The position numbers were made by a program, and so were the translations under genes. The notes below the pieces were generated by a model, which had not been told where the DNA came from, made no database searches, and saw only the letters and a list, made by a program, of their open reading frames with translations. Shown piece by piece: positions 18,367-25,142 of a DNA stretch of 50,036 bases (positions within the stretch are counted from its first letter, which is position 1; every line of letters starts with the position of its first letter). The DNA is from Alteromonadaceae bacterium (GTDB taxonomy: Bacteria > Pseudomonadota > Gammaproteobacteria > Enterobacterales > Alteromonadaceae): the NCBI GenBank assembly GCA_027013165.1, contig JALUXV010000350.1:1-50036 (forward strand). The letters run 5' to 3'.

Positions 18367-19515
18367 ATGCTGACACGAGAAGACGCCATTGCTATGGAAA
18401 ATTGCAGTAGCGACGCGTTGAATGCGTTGTGCAAAAGTGCTGCTGCATTACGAGACCAAACATGGTCAACAACCATGACCTACTCTCGAAAAGTGTTTAT
18501 CCCTCTTACCAATATGTGTCGAGACACCTGCAGCTATTGCACATTCGTACAGCATCCTGACTCAGGTAAAGCCAACATTATGGGCCGTGAAAAGATCCTT
18601 GCTGAAGTGCTACAAGGGCAAAAAGTTGGATGCAAAGAAGTACTGTTTAGCTTGGGTGAAAAGCCAGAAAAACGTTATCGCTACGCAAAGGATTGGCTAG
18701 CCACATTAGGCCACAGCACCATGGTTGATTACCTCACTGAAGCGTGTGAAATGGTACTTAGCAAAAGTTTAATGATACCCCACGTTAATGCCGGCACCCT
18801 GACATATGACGAGCTGAAACAGCTGAAATCTGTATCTGGCAGCATGGGGATGATGCTTGAATGTAGTAGCGATAGGTTAATGAAAAAAGGCATGCCCCAC
18901 TTCGGCTGCCCTGACAAAGTGCCAAGTGTCAGACTTAAAACACTACATGATGCGGGGCTGCTTGATATTCCATTTACCACAGGAATTTTGATTGGCATTG
19001 GTGAAACGTGGGAAGAGCGAATAGACAGTTTGCTGGCTATCAATGAACTTCACTTAGCACACGGACATATCCAAGAAGTCATAGTGCAGAACTTTCGCGC
19101 AAAGCCTGGTACAGCAATGGAAAATGCTAACGAGCCCGATGTAAACGACATGCGTAAAACATTAGCCGTGGCCCGCTTGTTACTTCACCCCAGTATAAGC
19201 CTACAAGCTCCGCCAAATTTAGAAGAAGACTATGTGGCGTACATTGGTTCAGGTATTAACGACTGGGGTGGCATATCACCTGTCACCAAAGATTTTATAA
19301 ACCCAGAACGCGCTTGGCCACAAATAGAAAGCATTGCCAGCACCTGCGCAAATCTTGGTTATCAGCTGCAAGAGCGATTAACGGTTTACCCTCGTTATCT
19401 TAAAGCGCCCACGCGCTACCTAACGCCAAGACTTCAGAATGCCATGCCGTCGTGGCGGTCTGACGGACTGGCGAAAGATCAGCACGTATCAACCCAACTG
19501 ACTTGTGGAGCGTAA
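18367..19515 (+). CDS. cofG: 7,8-didemethyl-8-hydroxy-5-deazariboflavin synthase subunit CofG
   Basis: A radical-SAM enzyme that, with CofH, makes Fo, the deazaflavin chromophore of coenzyme F420, from 5-amino-6-(D-ribitylamino)uracil and tyrosine. The [4Fe-4S] motif CX3CX2C is at Cys51, Cys55 and Cys58 (MCRDTCSYCTF). FSLGEKPEKRY and VIVQNFRAKPGTAM are CofG signatures. At 382 residues it is a stand-alone subunit, unlike the fused FbiC of actinobacteria. GAGGGA precedes the ATG. It opens a seven-gene operon and is followed by cofH after three bases. Confidence 0.95.
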   Translation: MLTREDAIAMENCSSDALNALCKSAAALRDQTWSTTMTYSRKVFIPLTNMCRDTCSYCTFVQHPDSGKANIMGREKILAEVLQGQKVGCKEVLFSLGEKPEKRYRYAKDWLATLGHSTMVDYLTEACEMVLSKSLMIPHVNAGTLTYDELKQLKSVSGSMGMMLECSSDRLMKKGMPHFGCPDKVPSVRLKTLHDAGLLDIPFTTGILIGIGETWEERIDSLLAINELHLAHGHIQEVIVQNFRAKPGTAMENANEPDVNDMRKTLAVARLLLHPSISLQAPPNLEEDYVAYIGSGINDWGGISPVTKDFINPERAWPQIESIASTCANLGYQLQERLTVYPRYLKAPTRYLTPRLQNAMPSWRSDGLAKDQHVSTQLTCGA

Positions 19516-19518
19516 AAC

Positions 19519-20754
19519 ATGACTTTTCAACATCACACAGCGCCCTACAAAGATAGCCCCATCGATAGCAAACTCGCTGGATTATCTCTCCGTATGGCAT
19601 CTATTTTGAGCAAAGCATTAGAAGGCGTTGAAATTACCCAAGAAGACGCAGAAACCTTGTTTTCTTGTACCCATGAGGAAGCCGACGCCCTGTTTCACGT
19701 TGCCGATTTAGTCAGACAAATGCGCTGTGGCAACAAAGCTTCGTATGTGGTTACACGTAATATCAACTTTACCAATGTATGCAACATGGGCTGCCAGTTT
19801 TGCAATTTTGGAGTGAGTAAAAACGCGCCCAATGCCGAATTTTTGTCTGTTGACGCTGTAGCCTTGCGAGCGTTAGAAGCACATCAAAGAGGGGCCACTG
19901 AGATATGTGTTCAAGGTGGTTTGCATCCAGACATTTCTGCCGATTATTACTTTGAACTACTCGACGCCGTTAAGCGTGAAGTACCACAAATACACATACA
20001 CGCATATTCGCCGTTTGAGGTGTGGTATGGCGCGATGAAAGGGCGCTATAGCTATCGCGACTTTCTGACTAAGTTAAAAGCCCACGGACTTTCATCCATG
20101 CCGGGCACAGCGGCAGAAATTCTCGATACACAAGTACGTCGCCAACTAACCAAAAACAAGTTAAGCACGGAAAACTGGGTAGAAATCATCGAAACCGCTC
20201 ATCAAGTAGGTATTCGAACCACATCTACCATAATGTACGGTCATATCGACGGCCCAAGTCATTGGGCAGCGCATTTGTGTTTGCTAAGAGACATCCAAAA
20301 GCGCACCGGCGGATTCACCGAGTTCGTACCCTTGGGTTTTATTCATTATGACAGCCCTCTTTACCGAAACAATCCTGAGCAGGTGCGCACAGGACCAACC
20401 CAAGATGAACATTTCAAAATGCACGCCATTGCGCGATTAGTGTTGCAAGGCCATATAGACAATATACAAGCGTCGTGGGTAAAAATGGGGCCAGATACTG
20501 CGTCAGCAATGCTTCGAGCTGGGGCGAATGACCTTGGCGGCACACTTATGAATGAAAGTATTTCAAGAGCAGCTGGCGCCAAACACGGCCAAGAAGTTGT
20601 ACCTGCGGATATGGAAAAACTTATTCTGCAAGCGGGCTTGTCGCCCTACCAACGCAATACCTTATATGAAGAGGTTATCTCATCTAAAAAAGTGATCAAT
20701 CACCCCTTATTGTGCAGTGCACAAGACCGTATTCCAGTGAGGTTTAGCGCATGA
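19519..20754 (+). CDS. cofH: 5-amino-6-(D-ribitylamino)uracil:L-tyrosine 4-hydroxyphenyl transferase CofH
   Basis: The second radical-SAM half of Fo synthase, joining the tyrosine-derived hydroxybenzyl unit to ribitylaminouracil. The iron-sulfur motif is Cys88, Cys92 and Cys95 (VCNMGCQFCNFG). ICVQGGLHPDISADYYFELL and GTAAEILDTQVR are CofH hallmarks that separate it from the menaquinone enzymes MqnC and MqnE. At 411 residues it is full length. It overlaps the cofD start by four bases (ATGA). Confidence 0.95.
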   Translation: MTFQHHTAPYKDSPIDSKLAGLSLRMASILSKALEGVEITQEDAETLFSCTHEEADALFHVADLVRQMRCGNKASYVVTRNINFTNVCNMGCQFCNFGVSKNAPNAEFLSVDAVALRALEAHQRGATEICVQGGLHPDISADYYFELLDAVKREVPQIHIHAYSPFEVWYGAMKGRYSYRDFLTKLKAHGLSSMPGTAAEILDTQVRRQLTKNKLSTENWVEIIETAHQVGIRTTSTIMYGHIDGPSHWAAHLCLLRDIQKRTGGFTEFVPLGFIHYDSPLYRNNPEQVRTGPTQDEHFKMHAIARLVLQGHIDNIQASWVKMGPDTASAMLRAGANDLGGTLMNESISRAAGAKHGQEVVPADMEKLILQAGLSPYQRNTLYEEVISSKKVINHPLLCSAQDRIPVRFSA

Positions 20755-21704
20755 AAAACATCGTACTTCTGGCTGGCGGTGTGGGCGGAGCGAAAGCTGC
20801 ACTTGGTTTATACCAGTCTTCACATAAAGCGCACACAACCATCATTGGCAACGTGGGTGACGATGATGCTTTTCACAATTTATGGGTGTCACCAGACTTA
20901 GATACCCTTACCTATACCCTAGCTGAACAGGTAAATACAAATACGGGTTGGGGCCTAAAACAAGATTCATGTAAAACATTGACGCAACTTGCTGCTTTGG
21001 GCCAAGACACATGGATGCACTTGGGCGACAAGGATTTCGCCACCCACATTTGCCGCACGGCAATGCGCGCTCAGGGACACTCAATGACTCAAGTGACGCG
21101 CCATATAGCATCCAGTTTGGGGGTAGACATACCCTTGTTACCCGTTACTGATAACACAGTACAAACCCGTTTGTTTACTGAACACGGCTGGGTGGCATTT
21201 CAAGAATATTTTGTTCATCAGCGCTGCGATCTAACGGTAAGTGATATCGCTTATAAGGGTGCAAGTACGGCCAGTATAAGTAACGAAGTTAGCCTGGCTA
21301 TAGCGAACGCAGACGTGATTATTTTTGCGCCCAGCAATCCGCTTTTGAGTATTGCGCCTATGTTAGCAATACCTGCACTTCATCGCGCATTGTGTCTGTC
21401 TAATGCGGTGAAAATTGCCATTTCACCGCTTATTGGTGGTAAAGCCGTTAAAGGCCCTACAGAGAAACTCATGGCTCAAATGAGTTACCCCGAGGGAAAT
21501 CTTGGTATCGCTAACTTCTATCAAAACTTATGCGACATCTTGGTCATTGACCACAGTGACAAACAAGATGAAGCCGCTGTGAAAGCGCTAGGTATTCAAC
21601 CTGTGCTTGCGCAAACGCTAATGACCTCGACCCAGGATAAAATTGAACTGATGGAGCAAGTGGTTGCATTTGCTTCAGACATACCAAGGGCACTTGCGTC
21701 ATGA
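20751..21704 (+). CDS. cofD: 2-phospho-L-lactate transferase CofD (F420-0 synthase)
   Basis: Transfers the phospholactyl-type side chain from the CofC product onto Fo to make F420-0 (or the dehydro form). The N terminus LLAGGVGGAKAALGL holds the GGxGGAK nucleotide motif, and GNVGDDDAFHNLWVSPDLDTLTYTLA is diagnostic. SPLIGGKAVKGPTEKLM is the third conserved block. The 317-residue length is standard. It is translationally coupled at both ends, overlapping cofH and cofC by four bases each. Confidence 0.95.
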   Translation: MKNIVLLAGGVGGAKAALGLYQSSHKAHTTIIGNVGDDDAFHNLWVSPDLDTLTYTLAEQVNTNTGWGLKQDSCKTLTQLAALGQDTWMHLGDKDFATHICRTAMRAQGHSMTQVTRHIASSLGVDIPLLPVTDNTVQTRLFTEHGWVAFQEYFVHQRCDLTVSDIAYKGASTASISNEVSLAIANADVIIFAPSNPLLSIAPMLAIPALHRALCLSNAVKIAISPLIGGKAVKGPTEKLMAQMSYPEGNLGIANFYQNLCDILVIDHSDKQDEAAVKALGIQPVLAQTLMTSTQDKIELMEQVVAFASDIPRALAS

Positions 21705-22312
21705 AAGATCTTTGCGTAGTCATTCCCATGAAAGATCCTGTGTATAGCAAGCAGCGTTTGTCGCCATATTTGCCACCAGCCATGCGAAAGAATTTGTCGA
21801 TAACCTTGTTTAAGCAAACGCTAAAATCTTTGTGTTTTCACTTTCCTCAATGGCAAAGGGTTGTTGTTACTCCATCCCTTTGTATCGCTGACATCGCCAG
21901 CACCTTTGGCTGTAAAGTGATATTTGAGCACGGTAACAAAGGGCTGAATCACGCTCTCAATCAAGCCACGGCTTGGTCAACACAAGAAGGTTATCAACGT
22001 CAACTCATACTGCCTGCCGACATCGCTCGTTTAGACAAAGCCGAATTGCTTACCATTACTTCACTAGTCCAAGACGACGTTCAAGTCGCCATTGGGCAAG
22101 CTCACGATGGCGGCACGAACGCACTGTGCAGTAGTCCACCTAATGCTATTGAGTTTTGTTTTGGTGAAAAGTCTTCTAAAGCCCACCAGAAACAAGCCAA
22201 AGCGCGAGGATTAAAATCGAGAACGATGGCGCTTAAGCACTTAAGTCACGACGTAGACTACCCCAGTGATTTGCAGTTTGTTCATCAGCTCAATGCAGCA
22301 CTAAGCGCATAG
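21701..22312 (+). CDS. cofC: 2-phospho-L-lactate guanylyltransferase CofC
   Basis: Activates a three-carbon phospho-acid (phospholactate, phosphoenolpyruvate or 3-phosphoglycerate, depending on lineage) with GTP for CofD. The 203-residue protein has the CofC layout: VIPMKDPVYSKQRLSPYLP at the N terminus, then LPADIARL, a DGGTNAL loop, FGEKSSKAH, and DVDYPSDL near the end. The substrate-defining residues cannot be assigned by eye, so the exact F420 side chain is open. It starts within the cofD stop codon and ends ten bases before cofE. Confidence 0.92.
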   Translation: MKDLCVVIPMKDPVYSKQRLSPYLPPAMRKNLSITLFKQTLKSLCFHFPQWQRVVVTPSLCIADIASTFGCKVIFEHGNKGLNHALNQATAWSTQEGYQRQLILPADIARLDKAELLTITSLVQDDVQVAIGQAHDGGTNALCSSPPNAIEFCFGEKSSKAHQKQAKARGLKSRTMALKHLSHDVDYPSDLQFVHQLNAALSA

Positions 22313-22321
22313 GGAACAACA

Positions 22322-23095
22322 ATGTCATCAGTCAATATGCACACCCTAGATGGGCTCCCAAATATCAAACACGGCGACGACTTGCCCGAGTTAATCTACC
22401 ACCAATTGGTATCTAACAATCAGTCACTTATAGACGGTGACGTACTGGTAGTAGCGCAAAAAGTAGTATCTAAGGCAGAGGGAGCTACCTGCTTGCTTAG
22501 CGATATTACGCCAACTGCTGACGCTATTGAGTTAGCCAATAAAGTGAATAAAGACCCTCGAAAAGTGGCGGTTATTCTGAGTGAATCTAAACGGGTGGTT
22601 AAAGTACACAAGCACCCCAATGCCAATGAAGGCATTCTGATTACCGAACACAAGCTTGGTCACATCAGCGCAAACGCAGCAGTGGATGAATCAAACTCGG
22701 ACCAAGCTGATCAACTCATTCTACTTCCGAAAGACCCAGACGCCAGCGCTCGCCATATTGCCGACTATTTGGGTGACAAATTTAACTGCCATATCGGTGT
22801 AATTATTAGCGACACCTTTGGTCGCCCGTGGCGTTTAGGGCAAACCAACGTTGCCATTGGCGTAGCAAACGTACCTGCGATTATTCGCATGGAAGGTGAT
22901 GTGGACGCTTGGGGTCGACCACTTGCCGTTACAGCCCCCGCCTTTGCTGACGAAATTGCTGCTGCGTCAGGCTTACTCATGAGTAAACAGGGTAAATGCC
23001 CTGTCATTCTATTCAGAGGCCTTCGCTGGCAAAGCGATCCTTTCCACTCTGCACAAGACTTATTACGACCTACGAAAGAGGATTTATTCGCATGA
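22322..23095 (+). CDS. cofE: Coenzyme F420-0:L-glutamate ligase CofE
   Basis: Adds gamma-linked glutamates to F420-0. Signatures: [17 protein letters not shown] near the N terminus, [21 protein letters not shown], and [26 protein letters not shown]. At 257 residues it is the single-domain CofE form; the C-terminal flavin domain of actinobacterial FbiB, which reduces dehydro-F420-0, is absent. AGGGAACAACA precedes the ATG. The stop overlaps the start of the F420 oxidoreductase gene. Confidence 0.94.
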   Translation: MSSVNMHTLDGLPNIKHGDDLPELIYHQLVSNNQSLIDGDVLVVAQKVVSKAEGATCLLSDITPTADAIELANKVNKDPRKVAVILSESKRVVKVHKHPNANEGILITEHKLGHISANAAVDESNSDQADQLILLPKDPDASARHIADYLGDKFNCHIGVIISDTFGRPWRLGQTNVAIGVANVPAIIRMEGDVDAWGRPLAVTAPAFADEIAAASGLLMSKQGKCPVILFRGLRWQSDPFHSAQDLLRPTKEDLFA

Positions 23096-23760
23096 AAATA
23101 GCCATTCTTGGTGGTACCGGGCCTCAGGGTTCTGGTTTAGCTAAACGTTTTGCCCTTGCAGGTATTGATGTAGTTATTGGTTCAAGAGATGCTGAAAAAG
23201 CACAACACAAAGCGTTAGAGCTTCAACAAACAATTCCTGATGCCACAGGAAAAATTACCGGTGCTGATATGGTCACCGCCTCGTCTGAAGCTGAAGAGTT
23301 TGTAATTTTGTCTGTGCCTTGGGCAGCTCACCACGCTACGTTGGACGCTATTAGACCAATATTGCGAGACAAGATTCTAGTCGACATTGTGGTTCCCTTG
23401 GCTGAGAACAATCCAAAAGCCGTGGCTATGCCTCCGGAAGGTTCTGCCACCGAGAGTGCGCAAGCACTACTCGGTGATGACTATGCCGTGGTCGGTGCAC
23501 TGCATAATGTGTCAGCGGTCACACTCAATAAACTCGAACAAAGTATTAATTGTGATGTGCTGGTTTGCGGGAACCAGTTGGCGGCAAAACAAAAAGTTAT
23601 TGAACTGCTCAACGCTCTTGGCGTGCAAAGTTACAACGCTGGCTTAGCAGAAAGTGCACGCTGCATCGAAGCAATTACTCCCATTCTAATTCGCCTGAAT
23701 ATCTCTAAATCTGTGCCCTTCAGTCACGCCGGTATTCGTATTTGGGCCCCACAACACTAA
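23092..23760 (+). CDS. NADPH-dependent F420 reductase (F420H2:NADP oxidoreductase)
   Basis: Exchanges hydride between NADP(H) and F420, and here probably supplies F420H2. I set the start at the ATG that overlaps the cofE stop (ATGA), giving 222 residues; a longer frame to 22996 lies inside cofE. The N terminus [33 protein letters not shown] is the Fno/NpdG dinucleotide fold with the GGTGPQG loop and an SRD basic patch for the NADP phosphate. [18 protein letters not shown] and VGALHNVSA follow in family order. Its place between the F420 synthesis genes and an F420-dependent oxidoreductase supports the call. Confidence 0.93.
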   Translation: MKIAILGGTGPQGSGLAKRFALAGIDVVIGSRDAEKAQHKALELQQTIPDATGKITGADMVTASSEAEEFVILSVPWAAHHATLDAIRPILRDKILVDIVVPLAENNPKAVAMPPEGSATESAQALLGDDYAVVGALHNVSAVTLNKLEQSINCDVLVCGNQLAAKQKVIELLNALGVQSYNAGLAESARCIEAITPILIRLNISKSVPFSHAGIRIWAPQH

Positions 23761-23775
23761 AAAGAGGAAATGAAA

Positions 23776-24777
23776 ATGGAATTTGGCATTACGTTTAAAG
23801 GCTTTGTAAGCCCTGATCGCGCAAGAAAACTCGTAAAAATGGCAGAAAAAGCAGGCTTTGATTATTGCTGGTTTTACGACTCACATATTTTGTGGCGTGA
23901 ATCATTTGTCGCCATGGCAATGTGTATGGAGCACACCGAAAAAATGCGTTTTGGCCCCTGCGTAACCAATCCCAATGTTAGAGATTGGTCTGTCGCAGCC
24001 AGCTTATATGCGAGCTTAGCTCACCAGAGCAATGGCCGTTTCGACATAGGCCTAGGCAGAGGCGACTCATCTATGCGCGTAATGGGTAAAAAGCCTGCAA
24101 ACCTTGCTCGCTTAACAGAATTTACCCAGAAAGTTAAAGCTATGGTGCGCGGTGAAGAAGTGACTTATGGCGAGTGTGAAGCGCCAGTTAAGTTCTCTTG
24201 GGCAACGGGCTACGAGTTACCAGTATGGGTTGCTGCGTATGGCCCTAAAGCGCTTGCAGTAGCCGGTGAACACGGCGACGGCGTTATTTTACAAATCGGC
24301 GACCCCGACTTAGTACAATGGTTCCAACAACAATGTCAGGACGCGGGAAGTAAAGCCGACCGCGACATGAGCCAGTTTAAAGTTCAGGCTGCTGCCCCCG
24401 CGTACTTTGGTGACATGGCAACATGTATTGAAAAGACCAAATGGTTTCCAGCTATGGTAGGTAATCACGTGGCTGATATTGTTGAGAAGTACGGCACCGA
24501 CTCTGGTTTGGTTCCACGCAGCCTTACTGACTATATTGAAAAACGCCGTGGTTACGATTACTCAAAACACGGTCAAAGTGATAACCCTTACCTTGATTTT
24601 ATCACTGAAGACATTGTGAAAAGTTTCTGTGTTCTCGGCGAAGCAGAAGATCACATTACTAAAATTCAGGCACTTAAAAATGCCGGAACCACTCAGTTTA
24701 ATATCTATTTAGACAATGGCGACGAAGAGAACATTATTACTCGCTACGGTAACGAGGTTATTCCAGCGTTCCGCTAG
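23776..24777 (+). CDS. LLM-class F420-dependent oxidoreductase (CPS_4043-type family)
   Basis: A TIM-barrel luciferase-like oxidoreductase of 333 residues. I prefer the ATG at 23776, eight bases after GAGG, over the ATG at 23770, which is only two bases away. MEFGITFKGFVSPDRARKLVKMAEKAGFDYCWFYDSHILW and RFDIGLGRGDSSMRVMGKKPA are typical of F420-binding LLM enzymes. I recall a family named after Colwellia CPS_4043 (TIGR03842) whose actinobacterial members lie beside dihydropyrimidinase genes; this protein looks like a member. As the only F420-using catabolic enzyme here, in a cluster without dihydropyrimidine dehydrogenase, it is my candidate for the pyrimidine ring reductase. That activity is inference. 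Confidence 0.88.
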   Translation: MEFGITFKGFVSPDRARKLVKMAEKAGFDYCWFYDSHILWRESFVAMAMCMEHTEKMRFGPCVTNPNVRDWSVAASLYASLAHQSNGRFDIGLGRGDSSMRVMGKKPANLARLTEFTQKVKAMVRGEEVTYGECEAPVKFSWATGYELPVWVAAYGPKALAVAGEHGDGVILQIGDPDLVQWFQQQCQDAGSKADRDMSQFKVQAAAPAYFGDMATCIEKTKWFPAMVGNHVADIVEKYGTDSGLVPRSLTDYIEKRRGYDYSKHGQSDNPYLDFITEDIVKSFCVLGEAEDHITKIQALKNAGTTQFNIYLDNGDEENIITRYGNEVIPAFR

Positions 24778-24798
24778 TCGTTGTTTATTGCTTCGCCA

Positions 24799-24840
24799 TT
24801 ACACACCCTCCTTTGGTCTTCGGTCGTTGAGGGTGTGTAA
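24799..24840 (+). terminator. Hairpin terminator of the F420 operon
   Basis: Perfect 12-base arms, TTACACACCCTC and GAGGGTGTGTAA, around an 18-base loop, 21 bases after the oxidoreductase stop. No clear U-tract follows, so it may work as a stem that blocks decay or with Rho. Confidence 0.65.
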
Positions 24841-24909
24841 CTAGGTACTTAAATCAGCCTGCAAACACTTGTAAAAAACATGTTAACGAATGAAATTAAC
24901 GGCGAGTAA

Positions 24910-24927
24910 GTTTCATAAACATGAAAC
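24910..24927. promoter_or_regulatory. Palindromic operator GTTTCATAAACATGAAAC
   Basis: A perfect 7-4-7 dyad upstream of the TonB receptor. Its inner 16 bases differ at one spacer base from the dyad in front of the LysR-type gene at 16423. It probably brings the receptor under that regulator. Confidence 0.65.
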
Positions 24928-24947
24928 ATCACTTCGACACTTGAATA

Positions 24948-24963
24948 TTTACCTGATGGTAAA
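24948..24963. promoter_or_regulatory. RutR-like operator, copy 3 (TonB receptor)
   Basis: TTTACC-TGAT-GGTAAA, a perfect 6-4-6 dyad, 20 bases after the LysR-type dyad. The left arm has TAATTT 17 bases downstream, so it may double as the -35 of the receptor promoter. Confidence 0.73.
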
Positions 24964-25142
24964 ACCCCTTTAATTTCAGTAGTACAAAAACCAAACACAT
25001 ACACAACACTTTCGGTTTTTCCTTTTTGGGATGGCATGTGCAGCTTTTGCAATCCGCAGTACCCGTATTGGTAAAAAGCGTGAATAAAACAAATTGACGC
25101 CTGACGAATAAATCAGACGCAAAACAACAAGGGAACGCAACA

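Larger units (their letters stand above)
24778..25142. other. Regulatory region between the F420 operon and the TonB receptor
   Basis: A 365-base gap with a strong hairpin ending the F420 operon, the palindrome GTTTCATAAACATGAAAC, the RutR-like operator TTTACCTGATGGTAAA and a candidate promoter (TTTACC-N17-TAATTT). AGGGAACGC just before the receptor ATG also occurs just before the cofG ATG. Reading frames on the minus strand here have no supporting features. Confidence 0.65.
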
